From Drechslerella dactyloides (lineage: Eukaryota; Ascomycota; Orbiliomycetes; Orbiliales; Orbiliaceae): a stretch of DNA of 64,000 nt. How positions within the stretch are numbered: the first letter of the stretch is position 1; the number at the start of each line of letters is the position of its first letter. A program made the position numbers and the translations under genes. The notes under the pieces were generated by a model. That model was not told where the DNA came from and did not search any database. It saw only the letters and a program-made list of their open reading frames with translations. This document shows, piece by piece, positions 1 through 12,100 of this stretch. The stretch covers positions 62,001 through 126,000 of the forward strand of contig JAGTWJ010000010.1 of the NCBI GenBank assembly GCA_020064725.1. The letters are read 5' to 3'.

Positions 1-578
1 TAGTGGATCACCAGCTCCCAGCTCTACTGAGGCTTCGAAAAACATCCCCCCAAAAGCAAAGCGACAAAAGATCAACTGAGCTCGAGCATTAGACCATCGT
101 GTTATTGAGTTAACATACGTATATATAATTGATTAAGAGTACGGTAGATGGGGCCTATTTGCGAATGTATTTAGTGTTTTCAACATAGCTAGCGGATTTC
201 GCTCAATCTACCCACTTTATATTATAATTCAATCAGTCCGTTAGGAAAAAAACCGTATTACTGTTAACAGTTTGATTCACTGTCGACGGATCTATCAGTC
301 ATAGCTCTGGCAATCAAGTACAGCGTTGAATTATGTGTATAATTTGTTAATTTTCATATAGTGCAATACACCTATCTGTTGTGCTCCTGGTGTTGCCAAG
401 TCAAGCTGCAACCGGAGGTTCCACTTTTCCATTCGAATGTATTATTCGAGGTTACCTAATTTTATCGTGTAACATGAGAATTGAGCAGGTCCTTTATCTA
501 GTATTCCCGCTCCTGATGTACGGTTTGCGATGTCGCGGTGTATCGGCACGTCAAGGCCCATGACAGGCAATAGCATAT
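1..578. other. Intergenic, 3' flank of het-c
   Basis: AT-rich sequence with no convincing coding region. Small open frames between 381 and 862 have no recognisable content, and the part after 579 is antisense to the het-c gene. It probably carries the 3' UTR and polyadenylation region of the minus-strand het-c homologue. Confidence 0.6.
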
Positions 579-3500
579 CTAGTATCCGTACCCTCCACGA
601 CGCTCATCGTCATCATCGTCTTTCTTGTGGTGCTTCTTTTTTCCTCTGTGGTCTTCAGAACCGTCACCTCCATAGCTGCCTCCATAGCCGCGAGACTCGC
701 TATCACCACCACCATATTGGTTATCGTCCCGACGACTGCCGTAGTTGCCGCGCGAGCCGGACTCATTATCGTCGCGACTCCCGTAATTGCCACTACCACT
801 GTAGTCTTCAGTGCGGCGGCTGCCATATTCGTCATCGCGGCGGCTTCCATAGCTTTGGGTAGTGCTACCATACTCATTATCCTGGCGGCGCCCGTGGCTT
901 TGGGTGCCACCACTTCCGTATTCGTTGTCATCGCGGCGGCTTCCATAGCTTTGATTTCCACGGCTGCCGTAGCTGTCATCATCCTGGCGTCCACCATAGC
1001 TATCGGTGTTTCTTCCACCGTAGCTTTCCGTGGTCCTACCTCCGTAGCTCTCGGTATCTCTACCACCATAGCTATCTGAGGTTCTACCACCATAGCTATC
1101 GGCGGTTCTACCTCCGTAGCTTTCAGTGTCCCTACCGCCGTAGCTATCAGAAGTCCTACCACCATAGCTATCGTCACGACCGCTGCCATAGCTGCCTCCG
1201 GAGCTTTCATGACGTCCGCTGCCGTAGGACTGCGAGCTCTCGTAGCGTTCGGTGCGCTCATAGCCGCTACCACCGCTGCCATACGTCTGGTGAGTCTCTG
1301 TTCGCTGATAGCTGCTGGTATTACCGCGGCGATCCTCGTTCTGATCGTAGCGGGTGTAAGACTCCGTCTCGCCGCCGCCGGAATACTTAGTCCGGGAGTA
1401 CTCGGCCTTTCCAGAGTGACCGCCAGACTGCCCGTACTCCGTGCGACTCTCCGTGTAGGAATCCTTATCATGGCGCTTGCTAGTAGACGCGTGTTTTTCA
1501 TCGCCGCTGAAACCGCCGAGGATTGAGCTGCCGATGGTACCGAGGAGACCGCCAATTCCACCAGACTCAGCGTGTGAGACTTCGTTGGCATACTTGCCAC
1601 CTCCACGACCTCCCTTATTAGCGTCGGGCAAATCAATGCCGGTCTGAGCCTTAACAAAGTCGGAGATTCCACCCGCGACGCCGCCAACGATAGCGTCGGC
1701 CGCAGCACTAGCAACTCGGTCCTCGAGAGTGCCTCCTCCAGAGAAGTTCTTGCGCATGCCTAATGGTTTGCCGCATCCGTGGCCACTATCATGTACGCCT
1801 TCTTTGTGATTCTCGCCGTTCTCGACGCCACGGCGGGACAGCTTGCGTCGATACTCGTCCTTCTGGCCTCTATCCATCTGGCTCCACCACTCTTCGATTG
1901 AGCTGAACATGATCCTGCGGCCTTCCTTGGCTTCATTATCGCCCTCGTCGCGTTGCGCGGGATGGTGGAGGACACCGCGAATAATGCGATCCATGAGGCG
2001 ATTGACATCGGTGCCCTCATCGTCCCAGGCGGACATGATCTGAGGAACCACCCAGGCGACGACCTTGCTCGCTGTCTTGCCCGCAACTTCGTTCAGAACC
2101 TATTACCGAATTGTTAGCAGGTTCTTTAGCAATTGGTCTTGGGAGTTATTTGATAACACGCTTACGTTTGAGAAATGGTCCTTGGATAACATGGAGTGAG
2201 TGGGATCCGTGCAGTTATCATCCTCAAAGACGATGTGCTGCTCGTTCTTGCTACTCTCGATGATCTCATTTGAGCCGGTACGAAGCTCGTTCTTCACCTG
2301 TTTGATGATGGGGACGACGAACGGTGCCATTATCGAGAAAGTCCAGATGGACATACGCTCCTCAAGCTGCTCCAGGATCTTAGGCAGGATTGGCAGCTTG
2401 TCGATGGCCTCGCTGATGCCCTTGATGAGATCATCATGGAACTCGATAGCCGGCATGATTTGAGCGAAGACTTGTTGGACATATTTAGTGAATTCCTCCG
2501 GGTCGCGTGGAGAGACACTCATGTTTTGCATCTGGGAATTGGCGGCGTTCGACTCGATATCGTGCATCTTGTTCTTCTTATCACCCTTGTTGAAAAGACC
2601 ATCTGGGATACTATCGAGCAAGTTTTCGATAACGCTATCGTCATTCTTGGAGGTATTCTGGAGCGTGCCTTCGAGCTCCTCGATTTCGTTCTGGGTAAGC
2701 TTGTCGGAAACCTCTCCCGTAACAGAGTGCAGAAAGTCGACGCCGCCGAAGGTGCCAGTGACGAGCGGGAAGACATCTCCGCGAGCACCCTGCAGACGCA
2801 TCCTAGTGCGGCTGCCAACGTGCGGGAAGACGTCTTTCTCGCCTAGCTCGATCAGCGCCAACTCGGTGTAGTTGCTGTGTGCCAAAAAGTCTTCGAGACA
2901 ATGCAATCCAGTACCAAGGAGCCGCAGAGCCTCGTGGAAGTCAGCGGCATTCTTATTGCGGATGTACTGCCGGCCAAGCTCGATGCATCTTCCAAACAGA
3001 TTCCGGACGTGTTGAGCGGAAGTCATAATGTTGCAACCCTCATTTGCAATGTAGTTCTTCATACCAGTGGCTTGATCAATGGCGAGTTCGACGCGTTCGT
3101 CGATGGGACCACGTAATCTCTTATCGTACTGGCGAGCATCGACATTGTCGGCGTAGTTCTTCGGGTTGTCAATGTGATCTTCCGGACGGTAGCAGCCGAG
3201 GCGGTCGGCCGTGACCTCAAATTCTTTGGAACCGTAGCCGAAAGTCATGAAACCTAGGATACAGAGGAGGAGACGGATGGCTTCGGCGGAAACGGCCTTG
3301 ACAGTGCCGACATCGATAGCTTGAGAGTAATCGCGCAGCCAGTTGCCAAAGTAGACGCGAGCAACTGTCAACTTGTCGAACTTCTTACCACCGACGCCGC
3401 GGGCGAGGAGGATTGTGAGCAGTGTGTCTTCGATATCGCCATGACGCCCTGGGAATCGAATCTCGGTTAGTCGGCAAGTCCCGATATACGCGTAAATGAA

Positions 3501-3655
3501 ATACAGAACACATGGATTAGTGGAAACACACAGTTAACGCCTTCGACCTTGCTCACTCCGGCAACGTTGCCAGCACCGAAGGCCAGAGTGGGGCGGGCGT
3601 GAAACAGGAGACACAACAAGCCCAGCAGGGCGACGTGCGTCGTCAATGACGGCAT
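579..3655 (-). CDS. het-c: HET-C heterokaryon incompatibility protein homologue
   Basis: Three exons on the minus strand: 3655-3532, 3448-2166 and 2099-579 (introns of 83 and 66 bp, GT...AG), giving 975 residues. The start is the ATG at 3655, which opens a hydrophobic signal peptide ending near PTLAFGAG. The first junction rebuilds the family motif NWRHGDIED, followed by RVYFGNWLRDYSQAIDVGT. The middle holds the conserved HET-C block (GLHCLEDFLAHSNY and GSRTRMRLQGARGDVFPLVTGTFGG). The last ~250 residues are Gly/Ser/Tyr-rich repeats (SYGGR units), as in Neurospora HET-C, ending in a Lys/Asp-rich stretch. In Neurospora, polymorphic HET-C alleles cause cell death when unlike strains fuse; the protein is secretory-pathway/plasma-membrane associated. 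Whether this copy has allelic incompatibility function is inference. A mutated NWRHGD start region or frame break is not seen; the gene looks intact. Confidence 0.93.
1020..1215 (-). repeat. Coding minisatellite in het-c (SYGGR repeats)
   Basis: Tandem units of about 24 bp inside the last het-c exon encode an eight-residue theme: SYGGR followed by three variable residues such as TSD, DTE or TAD. Adjacent copies differ by a few bases. The array also keeps several antisense frames open, which explains the long overlapping shadow frames there. Confidence 0.8.
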
Positions 3656-3729
3656 TATCGCGATACGAATGGTACGATGCAATTCGGTTGAGGGAACTTT
3701 TAGTGAGGATATGATATTGTAAGGTCAAG

Positions 3730-3785
3730 CGAGGGATGTAAAGAGAGGGGGAGGGATGACGGAGGAGGAGATAGAGGGAAGGATA
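3730..3785 (-). promoter_or_regulatory. CT-rich tract in het-c promoter
   Basis: On the het-c sense strand this is an almost pure pyrimidine run about 75-130 bp upstream of the ATG. CT-rich tracts commonly precede the transcription start of fungal genes. No TATA box is evident here. Confidence 0.4.
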
Positions 3786-6700
3786 TAGCTGTCAGGAGCG
3801 GGGGACCGACGACGTGCAACAATCGCTCACTAGGCTCAAGCCGGCGCCAATCGTATTCTTCTTCCCCGCTACGATTGAACTGAGCACGCAGACTAACCAG
3901 GAACTCGCAAGACTTCGTCAAGCAGCTGCTTCCGAAACAATGGAAGCTTCAGCTGTCCAACTATCGAAGAACCTTGATCGATGTTGCTCTTGACATCATT
4001 CGACCACCTCTTCTGGGAAGCCGGCCTTGGCGCGTCCGCCAAGACTAGCCAGCTAACGTTAGCAGCCCGCGTTCAGGCGGGCGTGCTTGACCCCGCCCCG
4101 CGGCCTCACGCGCCTTTAGCCACATCTTTCGATTACAATTTGGACATCTCCGGCATTTGATACGGACCGTTGATGCACACGGACATGCTGCCGCCGTCTT
4201 CAGGTGTTCAGACCGCGTGGCATGCCCTTCCGGTCTTGCGCGGCATAAATAGATTTAGACCTTTGTGTTGCAGGGTCGCCGGAATCCAAAGGCTTGTGTA
4301 ACCCACAATGCGGGTTGACCGGTTTCCAAACTTGGCGCGGGGTTGCCGATATGCACGATGCAAGCAGGATCCGCTCGAAATCATACTCACAGCTAGAGAC
4401 GGTCTGATCTATGTATGTATATTCAAGATGTCGCTCCAACACCGCAGTACCTAGGTACTCACCTACTTAAGTAGGTAGTACTATAGTTGCACGATTTCCC
4501 GACCAAGTTGCACTCTATGTATAATTATGGCTATATATGCGGAAGCACCATCATCGTTGCATCGTGCCGCCATTTTAAGTCGCGTGCGCTGATTATGTCA
4601 CCGTCATAAAATACGTAACCCGGATAGTAGCAGACAATGCAGGCGCTTGAATCATTTTCCGAATCTCGTTCAAGTCGATAAATTCGGTGTCATGACATCA
4701 GCCCGTGCCATCACATATCCATGTAAAAATTTGGCGGGGTCTATGTCTAATCAGACATTGGCAGCGTTATCATAGTTCCGATCGTTAGAGTTAATAGGCA
4801 TATTGGTATATATATTACTTCTGTGATCTTTAAGTTTATCTACAAATAAACGGCAAGCTCAGTTGCTATCGCATGGATCGGGACGCCCCCGAGACCAGAT
4901 CGGACGCTCATATCCTACTTGAAAAATCCGATGACAATGTTGATATCGATCCTGCCGGGTGTGGGGCAGGTGCCGTGGCCTGGCCTCGTCAAAGCATCTG
5001 CGCACTCAGAAACAGTAACCATCGAATGTCCGAAAAGGCAAATAGCATCCCGACGACAGACGCCGTTGTCATCTCCAGTCATCCCGACGACCTGCAACCC
5101 TTCACCGCACATTCTCCCCAACACACTATAGTGCTCGTCGTCAACATGACCTTTGAGCCCAATAGTAGCGATCTCGATCTTAGCCTTAGACAAATGCGTA
5201 ACGTTCTCCATGGCGCCTCTGCCGATGTGAAACAATTTTTTTCTACGGCAGTCCGCTTTACCCGGAATCCTAGCAGAGTTAACACCAGTCACAGCGCCCC
5301 CCACTCATATATCTACTTACTCAACCGCCACTTTCCCGTAAGCTATAAATTGCTGCTTGGTCAGTTCGTTCGCAATGCTGGAATTATATACTGAAAGTAC
5401 TCTATTCGCTAACTGCCATCGAAGCCTATACATCAAGATGCCGATCTCTTCCAAGTCTCGTTAGAGAAAACATCTCAAGCAGTTAATTGAGATCCGGCCG
5501 TTCCACGATGGCTCGCTAGTTGTAAATGCACCAACAAGTTGACTGCCGTTACTCTCAACGAACCATGGCACCTCCAGGAAAAGGCAGTGAGGATTCGGTA
5601 GAGGGACTCTGGCTGTCCCCTAAATGATCGGCAAATTATCTGCCGTTAGCAATCAAGGTCTTTCAAGAATCGGAAACTGAAATGCAACAAGCTCCGCAGG
5701 ACGACTCTCGCAACATATTGGCCAAAATGAGATTTGATCCAGATACTGCACTGGATGCGGATTATACTATCCAGCTGATTCCCTTCTCTAGATGGTAAGG
5801 ATCGAAATAAGCTGGGACTTGGTTGGATGAGTAAGGTGACCAATGCCGCCATGAGGCCACCCCTTCTGGTAGGACATTCGAACAACCAATTCCCCTTTCC
5901 ACGAGACCCTTTCTGTCATCTGCCTATTGGCTGCTTGCTATCGCAATGTTGTTGCCACCATTTAATGAGGCTCGTGGTTTCAAGAGCTTTCGGGAAGCTG
6001 CAGTAGAGAAGGAGCCCAAGAATTGGTATCAGGTGGCCAACTACTAGTGAGTCCTCAGTTCGCGAAACAACCGCAACCAGATAACGGGATTGGCCTTTTG
6101 TTTGCCTTTAGTAGGTCCAATAGCATGCAGATTACCTCTAGCAAACCTACGTGGGAGCCAAGTTCGCTAATAAGATAGTCGAGACGAATAATCCGTTCCC
6201 ATGCACGTTTTAACACCCCTTTGAAAAGATAAATTCCAAGCAAAAGGTGTGGCTACCCCTTCGAATACCCCTTGGGAGCCTGGCGGCTACGAGCTCTGGA
6301 GGATAAAGTGTTGAAATCTAGCCCGTGACTCCTTCGCTGGTATATCTGATACACGAACAAATATTCGTTACAACCCGTGTCCGCGCTTTTGCAACAGAAT
6401 TTCAATCAGACTTTCCCATATATTTTGACCACTAACTTTGCGGCCAGCAATTGCCAACAGAATCTCACAATTACCTAGGTATCCGTTAATTCTTGATACG
6501 CACATGGTATATAAATCTGGATATCTGAACGGACTAGTAAGCTGCTTTAATATCCAATCGCCACGCGCTGTACACGGGTAAAACTTATCCGCAAAATTAC
6601 TAATATGCTATTGGCGGCGAAGAGATCCAACGGATCACCCTCTAATCCCACATGCACGGTAAGGATTCCGAATTGCTACTTCGTCACCTACTTTTATAGG

Positions 6701-7298
6701 TTTACTGCGAAAGTGTCTTGGGCGCTCGTCAACCTTGAACGGATCTCATGATCCGAGCTCGCCTAAGATCCACATACAGAGCCTCTGGTCTAAAACCTTG
6801 CTTGGCTCTCATGCTCCTGAATGATCAGATTCGAAAATGACGAAGCCCCTTTGCAAATTCTACGAAACCGAGGAACAACCGCCCCTGCGGTTCCTGGTTC
6901 CTGGGATGAAGCTAGGGCTCGAATGAGAAACTGATCCGGGCTCTAGACCGATCTGGATGCTCGAATCTTGCTCCCGATCGCGAAATTGGGATCAACGAAG
7001 AGCAGAAGTTCGTCTCCCGCACCGTTGTGGCGATAGTCGGTTTGCGCAACACCATTGGCCAGCCCGATCCTGGCCCTGTCAGTCGGACCCACCACAATCT
7101 CACCACGCCGCGCCAATGATGGGCTCCGGCTTAGTTCAGCTGGCGTTGAAGTCCGGCGCAGCAAATTTCCAGCCGCAAGTGTGTGTGCAAGGCTGCTTTC
7201 CATCACGGGATGGCCTGAGCCAACTTCAACACACCATGGCATTCACGCACCTGAAAGTACTATCACGCTGACTCCTCGAGGGAGTTCTGACAATATAG

Positions 7299-7305
7299 TA
7301 TAAAG
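7299..7305 (+). promoter_or_regulatory. TATA-like box
   Basis: TATAAAG about 235 bp upstream of the proposed ATG of the lysozyme-like gene. Position is compatible with a promoter, but nothing else confirms it. Confidence 0.3.
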
Positions 7306-7428
7306 TCCCGCGATGCCTTCGAAAGAAGATTGCTTGACCACAAGCGCCATACACTATTCCAACTATAGGAGAATTTTCTCCGTCCACACTCATTTTTTGT
7401 TCTGTGCTTTCTTTCGCTTTGTAGCGAC

Positions 7429-7464
7429 CACACTCATTTCCACACTCATTTCCACACTCATTTT
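7429..7464. repeat. 12-bp tandem repeat
   Basis: Three head-to-tail copies of CACACTCATTTC (the last slightly altered), with another partial copy about 45 bp earlier (CACACTCATTTT near 7385). It lies in the putative promoter or 5' UTR of the lysozyme-like gene. Confidence 0.75.
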
Positions 7465-7537
7465 CATAGCAATATATCGTCATTCCTTACATTATTATCC
7501 TGAATTGTACTGTGTATATTTCAACAGAGTCAATAAT

Positions 7538-8574
7538 ATGTTGTTTTCTACTGTACGTCAACTTGACAAACTATTCTTAAAAGCGTGTGAAGTTGCTAAT
7601 CAACTGCTAATGGAAACATCAGACGTCCGCATTCCACTTCCTCCTGAGCAGCTTGTTGCTGGTGAGCATCTGTGATGCCTCCCCATTGCACAACCTCGCA
7701 CACCTCAGAAGGAGACATCACCACCACATCGCTCCATCTGTCCACAATGCCACTGCTGAACGCCGGAACACAGTAGTAACATACGGGTACGGCGCAGTTG
7801 TTACAAATAACATGTATTACAAGAATAACGCAAATGGGAATGATGGCCCCGGCGTTGCCGTTGACTCCTACACCTACTACTCTGGTGGCCCCGAGAGCTT
7901 CCCTGACATGTCAAGATGGATCTCCTATGAGGCGATGTTCACCGCGAATATCCCTTTGATGCGACAAAGCTGTGGCTGGAACAACTGGGGCCCGGATAAC
8001 ACCGACCGTCAGATCGGTTGGATCAAGAATTATATACAGCAGGCTGCTAGAGCGTCCGGTGTCGACCATCGCGCTGTCCTTGCCGTCATTATGCAAGAGG
8101 TATTGCAACATCAGCCGTTCACCGTACTGTTGCAAGCTGCTAACTTTGGAATTTTAGTCCGCTGGATGTCTCCGCTGCCCTACTACGTAAGTATCTTATC
8201 TAGCCTGTCGGCATCGCTTGATTTTGTGAATATGATGCTGACTGGAGGTATATCAAATGGGTAGATACAACGGCGTGCGAAATCCCGGCTTAATGCAATC
8301 TCACAATGGCGCTGAATTCAACCCTGCCGCCCCTGTCACCACCATCCGTCAGATGATCATTGACGGCACTATGGGTACTGCCTACGGCGATGGCCTGGTC
8401 CAACTCCTGAACAGATACGGCAACTACTACAAAGCCTTCCGCGGTTACAATTCTGGCAGCATCGCCGCGAGCGGTGATCTGAGCAACGGCAACGGTGCGA
8501 CCCCTTGCTATGTCAGCGACATCGCAAATCGCCTACTGGGCTGGACTCTCGCCCCGAACGCATGTCGGGGTTAG
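7538..8574 (+). CDS. Secreted lysozyme-like (transglycosylase SLT/GH23-type) protein
   Basis: Four exons: 7538-7552, 7623-8099, 8158-8186 and 8265-8574, giving 276 residues. The continuous main frame has no ATG. A five-codon first exon (MLFST) spliced through a GTACGT...CAG intron supplies it and yields a clean signal peptide (TSAFHFLLSSLLLVSICDA). The 29-nt third exon restores MQE-SAGCLRCPTT-YNGVRNPGLMQSHNG. This matches the lysozyme-like fold: a catalytic-type Glu in ..AVIMQES (about residue 164) followed by the GLMQ motif. The C-terminal part contains a conserved-looking YKAFRGYNSG stretch. Families with this fold cleave peptidoglycan or act as muramidases, so an extracellular antibacterial role is plausible but inferred. 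An alternative is an SLT-fold protein of unknown substrate. The start exon is the least certain part. Confidence 0.78.
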
Positions 8575-9111
8575 TAATACTTATATTCTTTTCTCTTCTA
8601 TTCTTGGGCGCTGCCGACGCGTTTCACACGCGAGCGCATGTTCTTCTTCGCTTCTCATTTCCTAGCCGAGTGCTAGCTTTATTCGATGTATATATACTTT
8701 CTTTCGTAATACCCAATTATATATAGACCGGCTGCGATAACGGCAGAGGTAGAGATTTACCACTCATAATTATATTCGCAGTCACTGATCGATGCGATTT
8801 TCGAATCTTTGGGGGCTCAGGCTGTCTGAGATACCAGATGCAAGCAAAAATCATTGTGTGTTGTCGCAGACCTACCACATGCAGTCGACTTCGGGTGGCA
8901 GTTACACAGCCTTAAGTCTCTGCCAGAATCGACGAGACTGCCAGATTGGGTATCTCCAGCCGGCCGGTAGCTGCACCTAGTGGGGCTTATATGCATACGA
9001 TCGGCATGGTTCATAAAACTGAGTCGGAACAGTAGTTGATAACAGCGTTGGATCAATTGTGGATTGCATTGTATTGATTGAGACTAAAATGCTTAAGTAC
9101 AATTCGAGTAA
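8575..9111. other. Intergenic between convergent genes
   Basis: Lies between the 3' ends of the lysozyme-like gene (plus) and the NLR gene (minus), so it should contain both 3' UTRs. Short frames at 8792-9056 on both strands show no recognisable content. Confidence 0.5.
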
Positions 9112-12100
9112 TTACGTATACCATTTCTCATTTCCTGCTGGTATGATATCGCAGTCTTGTTGAACATCGAATTCCTCATATGGAAGTTTTAATTTCTGCT
9201 TCCCGAAGAGTTTTGCATCCTCACCTGCCTTCTCGTTGATATCGACCCAGTCCCCAAGATCCTTACGGCTGAGGTAAAGGGCGAAGCCAGGTAACGAATG
9301 TTCGCCATGCTTTGGCCCGACAATCACAGTTGCCACATCGCTACGGCCACTGCCGGCCGGTGGAATATATTGAACAGTGCGATTCCGGGCAGACCGCGGA
9401 AGAAAAACGATCTCTTTTGGTGTCAGTACCAGGCCTTTCCCCGATTCTTCCATCCCCTCAACGCCATTGCAACGCAACTTGCTTTTTCCTTTATCGCGGA
9501 CACGCTTGCCAATGGCAGCTATCTTGGCTATATCGATGCAATAGACACGCAAGCGAGAGCTACTGATTGTGATGTAGAGATCATCTGCGCCCCAAGTGAA
9601 TGCGAACGGCAGACAGCCGACGAGTGACCTTTCACAACGGCCGATGTCGAGGCTCGTTGTGCCTAATAGCTTTGGCAAGAATTTCGTGGGCCCTTGAGCC
9701 GAAAGTTGGAATACGAGTAGGTGAAGAATCCAACAGAGTCTCGTTTTTAGGACCCTATTCTTAGAATCTGGATCAGGTACGTCTAGCGTAACTGCTTCGA
9801 TCTTAGCGACTCTTAAAAGAGTTCCACATTTCGAGAACGACAAGTTCACACAAATTGGTCGCCCTATATTTATCAGAGAAAATTTGCGATTAGTATTCAC
9901 GTAGTCGCTCCCAGAAATCTGAGGAATCGCTCACCTCTATGACCAGTAGAGCTGATCTTCTGCTCAAATCGGCTGTTATTAGCAATATCAACGAAAAGAA
10001 GTTTGTTGCTATTGAGTGCCCAGACCACCATATCATGCACGGGATGTGCGACAGGTGGTGACTCGTACAGCATGCTACCATGCTTTCTGGAATATTTGTA
10101 GAGCAGCTTTGGCTTCGCGGCGGAGGTGTCATATACGTGCAGGTCGTTTCGAGGGCTAAACTTCGCCTTCGAAATGACTCCAATAGCTTTGTCGTTGAGC
10201 ATGTCGTACAATGGGTGCCTTTTATCTTTGCACCAGAATCCGCGCTTTTCGCATCTCCGACATAGGTCAAAATTTCCTTCAGCGCCCTCTGGAATGGGAC
10301 ATTTTAAGCAGCGATACCAACGTATTCTAACTTGGCGATTGCATCTATCGCATCTTATGTACCCGCTGTCATCTCCGATGCGGATCGGATATGGATTGTC
10401 GGTGGTAGCTCGTAGAGCTTGAGCCTCCCTATCGCTATCGAAATCCATGGAATCGGCGCTCTCAATTGAATCGTCTGAGTCATCTGAGTCGAGAGCATGA
10501 TCTTCGTCTGCGCTACCATACGAAGCATCCGTATCAATCTGCAACGCAGCGCCCTCGTCTTCAGAGTTTGAGTCAGTCTCGTCGCTCGTTTCGCTGTCGG
10601 ACTCCTCGGATCCCTCGGAATCTTGTCCTCTCCTCTGTAGCCCTCTAAGCGTCCCCCTAGGCTTGCGGCGACTAGGTGGTCGTCCGAGACTTCCATCGGA
10701 AGATTCGCCACCGCTATGGTCCGCTTCCAGCTCCGACTCGCTGTCGATTGATTCATCCGAGCCTGGTGTATCTGCATCCGTTGAAGGTTCACTCCATGAA
10801 TCTTCTGAATCTCCGAAGTCATCGCTGTAATCTGATCCTGATGACTCATCTATCGGCCAGAAAAGTCGTCCATTGGCTTGGAGCCTTGATGGTTTCTCGT
10901 CCCGAACTCGGCGGCGACTGGCTATCAAGAGTGTGCCCCGAGAGGATATTTCTTCCCAGGTGTCAACCAAAAGGCTGTCATTGGACATGGTTATCTCAGA
11001 TCCATCCCTGGAGCGGTTGAAAAATTTTGAGCCAACTCTGACAAGCGATTCATCCTGGAAAAACGCTATAGCGTTTGGCGACATCAAACAACGGATATTT
11101 GGAATCAGCGGTAGTATTGTTGAACACGGCTCTCCGTATTCATCTAGCTTAAGTTCGCTTCTCTTGAAATCGATTTTTCCGGTTGACTCCAGCCGCGGTC
11201 TTTTTGGAGTCTCTAGGTCCCAAGTATTTATGTAGAGCTCGCCACCCGATCTAATATATTGCATTCAATAAATCGTAAGAAACGAGAGTTATAGTACGCT
11301 GGGATAGATATACTTACTTATCCACGCAAAAGAGGCAAGAGATGAGCTTCTTGCCGTTCGAAGACAACCTTTGGATTCTGCATCCCCTAGCCTTCTCTTG
11401 ACAGACATGTTCCTCCCTAAACCCGAAGCTGTGATATCGACTCTTTCCCCAAGAGAGGAGATGGCCACCACCAAGTGTGTTCCACAAGCAGCGGTCCAGC
11501 TCCCCGCTCACGGCCTTCGAGCCACCGCATTGTAGCAGTTCACCCCATTCATCAATGAAGTCCCCGTATTGAGTAGATATCCGATCGGTGTAGAGCCAAT
11601 TAGGAAGTACTCTCTTTGTCATTTTCACCTTGTCTGTGATAGAATCGTAGCTCTGGATGAAATGGCCGCTAACACACAAACTCTGCACTTGAATACAAGT
11701 CGCGAAATTCGTTGAATGCAGAAATTTAGTGACTGAGGATTTCGTATCTGGCGTTGGGTCCGTCCAAATATGCGGACCGTCGGTTGTTGCTGCATTCGTC
11801 AATGTTTCAACTTTCATTGGCGTGTCGAAATGTTGGTGCCAATATTTTGCAGCATAAGACAAGAAGTGATGACTCCTGATATTCTCTGGATTGCGTAGCG
11901 ATCGGCTGGTGCTGAAGCTCTCAACCCCTCTCTTTTCTAGAAGTTTGGAGTATTTTGGCTGAGATAAGTAGTTGAGACAGCAAGTACCGATTATCTCGCG
12001 ACTGATAAGTATCTCCTTGTTATTCGAAATCTTCTTCGCCGCTGGAGAATCTGATCTGGCGAGCAGAAACTGCTTTACCGCGCTATGAGATAGCATGATA

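Larger units (their letters stand above)
3656..7537. other. Long intergenic region upstream of het-c
   Basis: About 3.9 kb without a convincing gene. Next to het-c, 3730-3785 is purine-rich on the plus strand (CT-rich on the het-c sense strand), as is common in fungal promoters. Two perfect palindromes lie close together: GTACCTAGGTAC (4447-4458) and ACCTACTTAAGTAGGT (4461-4476). A pair of overlapping opposed frames (4873-5394 plus, 4915-5304 minus) shows no family I recognise. The stretch 5560-6260 contains short coding-like pieces broken by stops and may hold a gene relic, but I cannot name it. Confidence 0.5.

Noticed and set aside
530..1714. Long overlapping frames on the plus strand and in a second minus frame inside the het-c tail
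   Set aside because: They arise because the 24-bp coding repeat keeps other frames free of stops; they lack starts and domains, whereas the het-c frame is continuous with the HET-C core.
4873..5394. 173-codon plus-strand frame and the opposed 129-codon minus-strand frame as genes
   Set aside because: Neither shows a domain, signal peptide or splice context, and each weakens the case for the other. They were left as part of the intergenic note.
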